Assembly (NCBI RefSeq): GCF_025685415.1
Contig: NZ_JAGSYB010000001.1
Coordinates: forward strand, 310,001 to 374,000
DNA length: 64,000 nucleotides
From: Terriglobus aquaticus
Lineage (GTDB): Bacteria > Acidobacteriota > Terriglobia > Terriglobales > Acidobacteriaceae
Direction: 5' to 3'
This document shows positions 45,695 to 53,103 of this stretch, in pieces; within the stretch, counting starts at the first letter, position 1, and each line of letters opens with the position of its first letter. Under the pieces are notes generated by a model, which made no database searches, was not told where the DNA came from, and saw nothing but the letters and a program-made list of their open reading frames with translations. Made by a program: the position numbers and the translations under genes.

Positions 45695-45821
45695 GACACT
45701 CGGCCAGCCTGCCTAATTTCGGCTTCTGAGATCTGCTACCCGCCTCCGAAGGCGGAGAAAGGCCGGCCAACGCCGATCTTTCCTGAATCTGCGAACTGTT
45801 CGTTTTCAGAGAGGACGCGTG

Positions 45822-47150
45822 TCATGCTTCAGCGAATTCAGCCTCCTCTTCCACTATCGCTGCCGTCGGATTCGCCAGAATCTGCCGCAATGTGCTCTTC
45901 AGCTTCGCCGCCTGCAGGAATAGATCGTGCTCGGGCCGGCCGCTATCCTTCACATCCGGAGCCTTGAAGTAAAAACTGAGCCAGTCCTGCACCCCTGCGT
46001 GCTTCAGCGAAGGCGTGCGCTGCGCCAGGTCCAGGAACAGGCAAAGATCCAGCGCCAGCGGAGCTGCCAAGATCGAATCGCGGCACAGGAAGTCCACCTT
46101 CAACTGCATCGGGTACCCCAGCCAGCCGAACAGGTCGATGCTGTCCCAGCCTTCCTTGTTGTCGCCGCGTGGTGGGTAGTAGTTGATCCGCACCTTGTGG
46201 AAGATGTCGCGGTACAGCTCGGGGTGTTTCTCCGGCTCCAGGATGTACTCCAGCACGCCCAGCTTCGACTCTTCCTTCGTCTTGAAGCTTTCGGGATCGT
46301 CCAGCACCTCGCCGTCCCGATTGCCAAGGATGTTGGTCGAATACCAGCCGTTAAGCCCCAGGGATCGCGCCTTCAGCGCCGGCGCCAGCACTGTCTTGAT
46401 AAGTGTCTGCCCGGTCTTAAAGTCTTTGCCGCAGATCGGCGCTCCCATCTGCTGCGACAACTCACGCAGGGCAGGAATGTCGGCCGTCAGGTTGGGCGCT
46501 CCATTCGCAAACGGCACTCCTTCTTTCAGCGCCGCCCACGCGTACAGCATCGAGGGCGAGATGCTCGGGTCGTTGTCCACCATGCCGCGCTCAAACGCAG
46601 CCAGCGTCTGGTGTACGTCCGTCTCCTTCAGGAAGATCTCCGTCGATCCGCACCAGATCATGACCTGCCGGTCCGTCTTCTGCTTGAAAGCGGCAATGTC
46701 ATTGCGGATCTGATTCGCCAGATCGCATTTGTTCCGCCCGGTTTTCACCGTCTTGCCGTTCAGCCGCTTCACATAGTGCTGGTCGAACACCGCTGGCATC
46801 GGTTCAATGCTCTCCAGAAACGGCTTGATCGACTCCAATTGCCACGGGTCCAGCACCTGCGCCGTGCGCGCCGCGTCGTACAGGTTGCCGCCGAAGATGT
46901 CCCACCCGGTGAAGACGAGGTCATCCAGCGCGGCTAGGGGCACGGCTTCCTTCACCGGTACGGTCGTCTCGCCCATCTTCAAGGTGTCCATTTGGGTCAG
47001 CGATCCGACAGGCTGAGCCAGCCCTCGCCGCACCGCGACCACGCCCGCAATCAGCGTGGTCGCCACCGCTCCCATGCCGGGAATCATGACTCCCAATTTG
47101 CCCTGCGCCGGTGCGATCTGATTGTCGTGCGGCGATGCCGTTCCACTCAT
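45822..47150 (-). CDS. ino1: myo-inositol-1-phosphate synthase
   Basis: The 442-aa NAD-dependent enzyme converts glucose 6-phosphate to inositol 1-phosphate. Family marks are GMGAVATTLIAGV (NAD site), DLVFTGWDIFGGNLYDAA, GAPNLTADIPAL, then GAPICGKDFKTGQTLIKTVLAP and GWYSTNILGNRDG, with the active-site lysines in the latter parts. The length fits bacterial/archaeal-type synthases of this branch. ATG 47150 follows GGGAG at 7-nt spacing. Divergently placed from a PfkB kinase. Confidence 0.92.
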   Translation of the reverse strand: MSGTASPHDNQIAPAQGKLGVMIPGMGAVATTLIAGVVAVRRGLAQPVGSLTQMDTLKMGETTVPVKEAVPLAALDDLVFTGWDIFGGNLYDAARTAQVLDPWQLESIKPFLESIEPMPAVFDQHYVKRLNGKTVKTGRNKCDLANQIRNDIAAFKQKTDRQVMIWCGSTEIFLKETDVHQTLAAFERGMVDNDPSISPSMLYAWAALKEGVPFANGAPNLTADIPALRELSQQMGAPICGKDFKTGQTLIKTVLAPALKARSLGLNGWYSTNILGNRDGEVLDDPESFKTKEESKLGVLEYILEPEKHPELYRDIFHKVRINYYPPRGDNKEGWDSIDLFGWLGYPMQLKVDFLCRDSILAAPLALDLCLFLDLAQRTPSLKHAGVQDWLSFYFKAPDVKDSGRPEHDLFLQAAKLKSTLRQILANPTAAIVEEEAEFAEA

Positions 47151-47251
47151 GTACTCACTCCCTGTTACGACTCCTCTCGTTTCGAAGCGCCGTTTCCAAG
47201 CTCACCGTAGACCGCTTCCGTTGTGGATGCAAATCTTTACGGAGCAATAAC

Positions 47252-47294
47252 TTACGTCTAATTTGGAGCGTTACCGCTAACGTAGCTTTACGTC
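47252..47294. promoter_or_regulatory. candidate operator region between ino1 and PfkB kinase genes
   Basis: CGTTACCGCTAACG at 47269-47282 is a 14-bp near-palindrome with a central CG and one mismatched pair, resembling operators of LacI/GalR-family repressors. It is flanked by direct copies of TTACGTC at 47252-47258 and 47288-47294. It sits about midway in the 177-nt divergent intergenic region, so it could control both genes. Confidence 0.4.
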
Positions 47295-47327
47295 ACCGCT
47301 GTCGCAGAAATTTCACAACCGCGTACC

Positions 47328-48293
47328 ATGGAGAGCGTGAAAAACGTGCCAGAGGTCGATTTGGTTGGCGTTGGCCTCAACGCGACCGACACCGTCATCT
47401 CGCTCTCGGCCTTCCCGGCGATCGGCGCCAAAATCGAGTTCGACGATCTGCACGTTCTGCCCGGCGGCCAGACCGCCACCGCGGTCGTTGCCTGCCAGAC
47501 GTGGGGCATGCGCACGCGCTACGTCGGCAAGCTGGGCGACGACCACGCCGCGCAGATGCACCACGAAGCCTTCGCCGCCGCCGGGGTTGAAGCGCGCATC
47601 CTTACCGCACCCAATACGACCAGCGCGCAATCCATCATCCTGGTCGATGGCAGTGGCGAACGCACCGTCCTTCTCAAGCGCGACGAGCGCACCAGCCTCG
47701 CTTCTACGGACCTAAAGCCCGAGTGGATTCAGACTGCGCGCGCCCTGCATGTGGACGGCTTCGACACAGCGGCCGCTACGTGCGCCGCCGCCTGGGCCCG
47801 CGAAGCCGGCACGCCTGTCATCGCCGATCTCGATGAGATTTATGCCGGTGTTCATGACCTCCTGCCGCTGATTGACTACCTCATCGTCAGCCGCGACTTC
47901 CCGCGTCGCCTTACCGGCGAGCGCTCGCTTGAGAAAGCCTTGCAGCGCATGCAGCAAGAGTATGGTTCCAGGCTGACCGCCGCGACACTCGGCCACGATG
48001 GCGTGCTCGCCTGGGACGGCACCCGCTTCCACTATCGACCCGCGTTCCTCGTTCCTGTGGTCGACACGACGGGCGCTGGCGACCTCTTCCATGCCGGCTT
48101 CATCTACGGCCTGATGCAGGGCTGGCCTCTGGACCGCCAGCTCGACTTCGCCTGCGCCGCCGCTGCTCTGAACTGCACGGCCGCGGGTGCGCGTGGCGGG
48201 ATCCAGGCAGTCGGCGCCATCGAAGCGCTGATGCAGGACGGCGATCGTTACCCCGCGGCTTACCCCGCGCCAAAACACACCGTGTTTGCATAG
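47328..48293 (+). CDS. PfkB-family carbohydrate kinase
   Basis: The 321-aa ribokinase-fold enzyme has the N-terminal signature VGVGLNATDTVISLSAFP and GGQTATAVVACQTWG. The C-terminal signature DTTGAGDLFHAGFIYGLM carries the catalytic Asp. The N-terminal Asn-Asp part differs from classical ribokinase. PfkB members act on sugars, nucleosides or inositol; with ino1 divergently adjacent, an inositol-related substrate is possible but unproven. Start ATG 47328 has no clear SD; GTG 47346 is an alternative. Confidence 0.85.
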   Translation: MESVKNVPEVDLVGVGLNATDTVISLSAFPAIGAKIEFDDLHVLPGGQTATAVVACQTWGMRTRYVGKLGDDHAAQMHHEAFAAAGVEARILTAPNTTSAQSIILVDGSGERTVLLKRDERTSLASTDLKPEWIQTARALHVDGFDTAAATCAAAWAREAGTPVIADLDEIYAGVHDLLPLIDYLIVSRDFPRRLTGERSLEKALQRMQQEYGSRLTAATLGHDGVLAWDGTRFHYRPAFLVPVVDTTGAGDLFHAGFIYGLMQGWPLDRQLDFACAAAALNCTAAGARGGIQAVGAIEALMQDGDRYPAAYPAPKHTVFA

Positions 48294-48426
48294 GCTCCGG
48301 AACCATCGCACCCCGCGCTATTCCGGGCAACCCGCTCCGATCCGGGCTGACCTGACGCCTGTGAAAGGTTGGCCTCCACCCATCCGCGATCCCGCATCCT
48401 AACCACACAGATGGAAGGGGGTCCGC

Positions 48427-48912
48427 ATGGATCTGGAAATTACTGGCAGGGGAACGACCGTCACGCAAGTTTTGCGGCAACAGGCAGAAGCTGGGCTGGA
48501 GCGTATTGAACGCATTCTTGGCCCCAAAAGCTCTGCCAAGGTGGTGCTCACCTGCGAGAAGAACCGCTGTGTCGTTGAAGTCGCCATCCACAATGTGCTG
48601 GGTGACCTTTCCTCCCGGTGCGAGGCCAAGGTGCCCATGCACCAGGAAGCGCAGGAGTTGGCGGCCGCACTGGCCGAGGCCCTGAACAAGGTCGAGTCGC
48701 AGGCCCTGAAATCCAAGAAGAAGATAGTGACGACTCGGCATCATCCGGAGCAGAACGCTCTGGGCTCCATTCGTCTGCAGAGCGATGACGACATCGACGT
48801 AGGCGACATCGATCCGGAATCGGAAAACTTGGGACAGAGCAAGACCGGAGTCGGCAAAGCGATCAACGCCGTGAACGACGGGGAACTGCACGAAGAGCAA
48901 CAGATCGCATAG
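48427..48912 (+). CDS. hpf: ribosome hibernation-promoting factor (RaiA/HPF)
   Basis: The 161-aa protein has the RaiA/HPF fold: MDLEITGRGTTVTQVLRQQAEAGLERIERIL at the start, then VVEVAIHNVLGDLSSRCEAKVPMHQEAQELAAALAEALNKVESQALKSKKK. HPF shuts idle ribosomes by binding the decoding centre. Short HPF is about 95-110 aa and long HPF about 180-200; this one has an acidic 55-residue tail (DDDIDVGDIDPESENLG and onward) instead of the long-form dimerisation domain. It is followed by rapZ. Confidence 0.88.
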   Translation: MDLEITGRGTTVTQVLRQQAEAGLERIERILGPKSSAKVVLTCEKNRCVVEVAIHNVLGDLSSRCEAKVPMHQEAQELAAALAEALNKVESQALKSKKKIVTTRHHPEQNALGSIRLQSDDDIDVGDIDPESENLGQSKTGVGKAINAVNDGELHEEQQIA

Positions 48913-48930
48913 ATCTTTACGCTGTTTACG

Positions 48931-48965
48931 AGAGAGCGCGGTCACGGCCGCGCTCTTCCGTTTCC
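48931..48965 (+). terminator. terminator-like hairpin after hpf
   Basis: A 9-bp stem (48933-48941 with 48948-48956) has a 6-nt loop and is followed by TCCGTTTCC. It lies 18 nt after the hpf stop. Two more stem-loops follow before rapZ. Confidence 0.7.
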
Positions 48966-48967
48966 GG

Positions 48968-49012
48968 GACGGTGAATCATTGCACCGTCAACTGCGTGGC
49001 CCTCCCACGCAG
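48968..49012 (+). other. two further stem-loops in the rapZ leader
   Basis: Stem 1 pairs 48968-48974 (GACGGTG) with 48983-48989 (CACCGTC) over an 8-nt loop. Stem 2 pairs 48992-48999 (CTGCGTGG) with 49005-49012 (CCACGCAG) over 5 nt. Neither has a T tail. They lie within 70 nt of the rapZ start and could be part of its mRNA leader or of a small RNA. Confidence 0.45.
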
Positions 49013-49036
49013 CGTGCAGGATGCTAGCATTTGCGC

Positions 49037-50011
49037 ATGCCGGGAGACCCAGAGCAGAACCTCTCACAGTTCAACGCGCAACCTGAGCCAGCCGCGGAGA
49101 CCGCTCCTGAGACTCCCGCTGCCGGCGAGCACAAGAGCCCAGCCACTCCCACCGCGCACACCCAGCAGCAACTCATCATCCTGACCGGCATGTCCGGAGC
49201 CGGCAAGCAGTCCGCTCTGCGCGCCTTTGAAGACCTTGGTTTCTACTCCGTAGACAACCTGCCGCTGGAACTCATCCCGCAGTTCGCCGAGCTCATCAGC
49301 AGCTCCAGCGAGATTCATCGCGCCGCGCTTGGCATCGACGTGCGCGAGGCGCAACTCGATCGCTTTCCGCAGATCTTGAAGCAGGTCCAGCCGCTGCTGC
49401 CCACCACCGTCCTCTTCCTCGACGCAGCCGACGATGTCCTCGTGCGCCGATATTCCGAAACACGTCGCCCGCATCCGCTCGGCCGCGACGAAGGCGTGCT
49501 CACGCAGATCTCCACCGAGCGTCGTCGCCTGGAAACCATCCGCAACGTCGCAGACGTTCTGCTGGACACCACGCGCTTCAACGTCCATGAACTGCGCGCT
49601 CACATCAACGCACAGTTCGGCCACGAGTCGCAGCAGCAGGCCATGCTGCTCTCCGTGATGAGTTTCGGCTTCAAGAACGGCGTTCCGCCTGAGGCCGATC
49701 TCCTGCTGGACGTGCGCTTCCTGCCCAACCCGCACTTTATTCCCGAGTTCCGCCATAAGACGGGGCAAGACGCCGGCGTCGCCGAGTACGTGAAGAGCTT
49801 TCCGCAGACCGGCGAGTTCCTCGACCGCACCACGGACATGCTGCTCTTTCTGCTGCCGCACTATGTCCACGAAGGAAAGAGCTACCTGACCATCGCCCTG
49901 GGATGCACCGGCGGGCAGCACCGCTCCGTAGCGCTGGCCGAAGAGCTGGCAAAGCGCTTGACCGCCGCAGACTATCGCGTGAAAACCTCGCATCGCGACA
50001 TGCCGCGCTAA
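49037..50011 (+). CDS. rapZ: RapZ/YvcJ family RNase adaptor/nucleotide-binding protein
   Basis: The 324-aa P-loop protein starts at ATG 49037 (TTG 49031 is just upstream). A 42-residue Pro/Glu/Ala-rich disordered N-terminus precedes ILTGMSGAGKQSALRAFEDLGFYSVDNLPLELI. The P-loop is G51-M-S-G-A-G-K-Q58, with Gln in place of the usual Ser/Thr after Lys. The C-terminal domain has FGFKNGVPPEADLLLDVRFLPNPHF and IALGCTGGQHRSVALAEELA. In E. coli RapZ controls GlmS through GlmZ RNA; here the partner is unknown. Confidence 0.9.
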   Translation: MPGDPEQNLSQFNAQPEPAAETAPETPAAGEHKSPATPTAHTQQQLIILTGMSGAGKQSALRAFEDLGFYSVDNLPLELIPQFAELISSSSEIHRAALGIDVREAQLDRFPQILKQVQPLLPTTVLFLDAADDVLVRRYSETRRPHPLGRDEGVLTQISTERRRLETIRNVADVLLDTTRFNVHELRAHINAQFGHESQQQAMLLSVMSFGFKNGVPPEADLLLDVRFLPNPHFIPEFRHKTGQDAGVAEYVKSFPQTGEFLDRTTDMLLFLLPHYVHEGKSYLTIALGCTGGQHRSVALAEELAKRLTAADYRVKTSHRDMPR

Positions 50012-50092
50012 AGGCAAGCCACGTCGAACCCGTCGGCTACTACAATCGAAACAAGTGTTCACGCACACAGGATCCCGCAGGATGGCTGGCGC

Positions 50093-51964
50093 ATGAGGCG
50101 CATCTGGCGGCTGTTTCTTTACCAGCGTCCCTACCTCTTCTACACGTTCTGCTCCATGTTGCTCATGGCGGTTGTGGGCGCCATGGCCGCGCTGCGCATC
50201 CTGCTCGTCAAGCCGATCTTCGACAACATCCTCAGCGCCGAGTCCTCTGACCGCAGCATCCTGCGCTTTCCCATTCCACATACCACGCATGCGCTCGATC
50301 TGCGCCCGTTTGTTCCGTCGTTTATGCACAACGCATGGACCACGGTAGCGTTCATCCTGGTCCTCTCGGCCTTTCTGAAAGCGGCCTGCGACTACGCCGG
50401 CACTTACCTGGTGAACTACGCCGGCTTCGGCATGGTCACCGATCTGCGCAACGACCTCTACAACGCGGTCCTGCGCCGCTCCACCGCGTTCTTCCAGCGC
50501 TATACCACCGGCGCCCTGCTTTCCACGCTCATCAACGACATCGAGCGCGTGCAGATCGCCATGTCGAGCGTCCTGTCCGACTTTCTGCAGCAGATCTTCA
50601 CCCTGCTCTTCACCGCAGCCATCGTGATCATCTACGGCGGCAACCTGGCATGGGTGCTGCTGTTCTTTGTGGTCATTGTGATCACCTCCGCGCGACGCAT
50701 CGGACGCCGCGTGCGCGTGACCACGCGGGGCGGTCAGGACAAACTCGCGGAAATCCAGAACATCCTCCACGAGACCCTCACCGGCAACCGCATCGTCAAG
50801 GCGTTCGGCATGGAGTTGTGGGAGATGGCGCGCTTCCGCCGTGCCGCGCGCCGCCTGTTCCGGGCGAATCTGCGCAGCATCGGCGTGCAGGCGCTGTCAT
50901 CGCCGCTTATGGACGCGCTTGCCTCCATCGCGATCGCGCTTCTGCTGAAACTCGGTCGCGACCGCATCGTTTCGCACCGCATGACGGCAGGCTCGTTCAT
51001 CACGTTCCTGATTGCCGTCTTCACTCTGTACGATCCGGTTCGCAAGCTGGCCATGTTCTACAACAACTTCCAGCAGGCCCTGGGCGCCAGCGAAAAGATC
51101 TTCCAGTTCCTCGACGAAGAAGATGAACTGCCTGAGTCTCCCTCGGCACATCGCCTGCAGGCATTCAAAGAGTCGATCCAGTTCCGCAACGTGGGCTTCT
51201 TCTACAAGGACGAGGAAGATCTCACGCCGCGTCCCGTTCTTCGCTCCATCGACCTCACCGTCCAGCGCGGTGAACTGATCGCCCTGGTGGGACCAAGCGG
51301 GTCAGGCAAATCCACCCTAGTGAACCTGATCCCCCGGTTCTTCGACCCAACATCCGGAACCATCCAGATCGACGGCCACGATCTCCGCGAGGTGAATGTG
51401 GGCAGCCTGCGCAGGCTGGTTGGTACGGTCACACAGGAAACGGTGCTGTTCAACGACACCGTCCGCAACAACATCGCGTACGGCCAGCCGAATGTGTCTC
51501 TCGACCGCGTTCAGGCCGCGGCGCGAGCCGCCTTGGCGGACGACTTCATCTCCGCCATGCCCGACGGCTACAACACGATCCTGGGCGAGCGTGGCCATCG
51601 CCTCTCCGGCGGCGAACGCCAGCGCATCGCCATCGCGCGCGCCCTGCTGAAAGACGCCCCCATCCTCATCCTCGACGAAGCCACCTCCGCGCTCGATGCA
51701 GAGAGTGAATCCCTGGTGCAGCAGGCCCTTGCGAATCTCATGCAGGACCGGACCGCGCTCGTCATCGCCCATCGTCTTTCCACAGTGCGCCGCGCTGATC
51801 GCATCCTTGTTCTGGAAGCCGGCGAAATCGTCGAGTGCGGCACCCACGCGGAACTCGTCAACGCCGGCGGTCTTTACCAGCGGCTGTATGAACTCCAATT
51901 CGATACCGGCGATGCGTCCGCGTCACCGGGGGAGAGCATGCCCCTGCAGCCGCTCAGCACCTGA
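50093..51964 (+). CDS. MsbA-like lipid exporter, ABC transporter with fused permease
   Basis: The 623-aa half-transporter has six membrane helices (about 1-320) followed by the ATPase. Walker A is GPSGSGKSTLVNLIPRFFD near residue 400, the signature LSGGERQRIAIARA near 505, and Walker B ILILDEATSALDAESE. The switch is AHRLSTVRRADRILVLE. MsbA flips lipid A or lipid-linked molecules; with lpt and lpx genes in the window, lipid A or a lipid is the likeliest cargo. A multidrug role cannot be excluded. Confidence 0.85.
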   Translation: MRRIWRLFLYQRPYLFYTFCSMLLMAVVGAMAALRILLVKPIFDNILSAESSDRSILRFPIPHTTHALDLRPFVPSFMHNAWTTVAFILVLSAFLKAACDYAGTYLVNYAGFGMVTDLRNDLYNAVLRRSTAFFQRYTTGALLSTLINDIERVQIAMSSVLSDFLQQIFTLLFTAAIVIIYGGNLAWVLLFFVVIVITSARRIGRRVRVTTRGGQDKLAEIQNILHETLTGNRIVKAFGMELWEMARFRRAARRLFRANLRSIGVQALSSPLMDALASIAIALLLKLGRDRIVSHRMTAGSFITFLIAVFTLYDPVRKLAMFYNNFQQALGASEKIFQFLDEEDELPESPSAHRLQAFKESIQFRNVGFFYKDEEDLTPRPVLRSIDLTVQRGELIALVGPSGSGKSTLVNLIPRFFDPTSGTIQIDGHDLREVNVGSLRRLVGTVTQETVLFNDTVRNNIAYGQPNVSLDRVQAAARAALADDFISAMPDGYNTILGERGHRLSGGERQRIAIARALLKDAPILILDEATSALDAESESLVQQALANLMQDRTALVIAHRLSTVRRADRILVLEAGEIVECGTHAELVNAGGLYQRLYELQFDTGDASASPGESMPLQPLST

Positions 51965-52059
51965 GGTTCATTTTGGAACGGAACGCTTCAACGGAAGGAC
52001 GCTCCTGCCACCTCCGTGTCACTCCAAAGCTGCGCTCCGCCAGCGTATAAACAAGAGCG

Positions 52060-52734
52060 ATGGCTGGCATTCTCTTCATCATCTCCGCCCCCAGCGGCTC
52101 CGGAAAATCCACCCTCGTCGACCAGTTGCGCCGCCTCGTGGAGGGGCTCGATTTTTCCGTTTCTTACACCACCCGCGCCCCGCGCGGATCCGAAACAGAC
52201 GGCCGCGAGTACCACTTTGTCTCTCGCGAGCGCTTTGAAGAGATGATCGCGGACGATGCGTTCCTGGAGTGGGCTGACGTCTTCGGGAATTACTATGGCA
52301 CCGCCCGCTCCGCGCTCGCGCTCGCCGCCGAACACCATCGCGATCTCCTGCTCGACATCGATGTGCAGGGCGCCATGCAGGTAATCGAGCGCATGCCTGA
52401 AGCCACTTCCATCTTCATCATGCCGCCCAGCCCTGCCGTGCTCGAAACGCGTCTGCGAAACCGCAGCATCGCGGAGCACATGACCGACGAAGCCGTCATT
52501 CAGCGGCGTTTGCAGCAGGCGCGTGGAGAGTTGGAGTGGTTGCGTCACTACCGCTACGCCATCGTCAATGACGTTCTGGACACGGCGGTGGCCGAGCTGC
52601 GCAGTGTGGTGCTGACCGCCCGGGGCGAAGCCGACGCCGACCTGCTCCGGGTAGCGCGCAGCTGCGAGACCCGGGAAGGCTCGATGCGGCTGGCCAACGC
52701 CCTCAGCACCTTCGCAATCGCCCAAACGGTGTAG
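52060..52734 (+). CDS. gmk: guanylate kinase
   Basis: The 224-aa enzyme phosphorylates GMP to GDP. The P-loop is ISAPSGSGKSTLVDQLRR near residue 10, followed by GMP-binding segments SVSYTTRAPRGSETDGREYHFVS and FLEWADVFGNYYGTA, then DIDVQGAMQV. A standard length. It is 95 nt after the MsbA-like gene and upstream of rpoZ, the same gmk-rpoZ order found in many bacteria. Confidence 0.95.
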   Translation: MAGILFIISAPSGSGKSTLVDQLRRLVEGLDFSVSYTTRAPRGSETDGREYHFVSRERFEEMIADDAFLEWADVFGNYYGTARSALALAAEHHRDLLLDIDVQGAMQVIERMPEATSIFIMPPSPAVLETRLRNRSIAEHMTDEAVIQRRLQQARGELEWLRHYRYAIVNDVLDTAVAELRSVVLTARGEADADLLRVARSCETREGSMRLANALSTFAIAQTV

Positions 52735-52849
52735 CGGGTCGGTACAAAAATAACGTCCACTGCCTGCGCCATTTCGCGCTCTTTGGAGTAGAGTAGCGGC
52801 AAGCAGCTACTCATTTTCCCCAACGCACGCGGTTGCATAGGAGTGCATC

Positions 52850-53059
52850 ATGCAGATGGACGACTCATTGCTGAATAAGTACAGCCTCGTCAAAGGGGCG
52901 GCACGTCGCGCGCGCCAGTTGCAGAATGGCGCAACACCGCTCATCGCCACGACCAGCATGAAGGCATGCCGGGTCGCGCAGGACGAGATCCGCACCGGCC
53001 AGGTGCGCTTCGTCGTTCCGCAGCGACCGGAGCGGGCACAGCCGACGATCCACATCTAA
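52850..53059 (+). CDS. rpoZ: RNA polymerase omega subunit
   Basis: The 69-aa omega subunit helps assemble RNA polymerase. The core NKYSLVKGAARRARQLQNGATPLI is typical of omega, and the C-terminal half is short and ends in VPQRPERAQPTIHI. The start ATG 52850 has AGGAG at 6-nt spacing. It lies downstream of gmk and upstream of a uracil-DNA glycosylase rather than coaBC. Confidence 0.9.
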   Translation: MQMDDSLLNKYSLVKGAARRARQLQNGATPLIATTSMKACRVAQDEIRTGQVRFVVPQRPERAQPTIHI

Positions 53060-53068
53060 CTACCCACC

Positions 53069-53090
53069 CGGCGAGCGGAACCGCTCGCCG
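53069..53090. repeat. 10-bp inverted repeat between rpoZ and the glycosylase gene
   Basis: CGGCGAGCGG (53069-53078) and CCGCTCGCCG (53081-53090) are inverted copies around a 2-nt centre. There is no T tail, so termination is uncertain; it may be a hairpin or a protein site. Confidence 0.5.
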
Positions 53091-53103
53091 CTACAATCGC
53101 GCT

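Noticed and set aside
49064-50770. 568-codon ORF antisense to rapZ and the MsbA-like gene
   Set aside because: Same reason: both genes on the plus strand have intact motifs, and the antisense product has no known signature.
53069-53090. Terminator between rpoZ and the glycosylase gene
   Set aside because: The 10-bp inverted repeat lacks a T tail, and the 2-base centre is tight for a terminator. It is kept as a repeat, not called a terminator.
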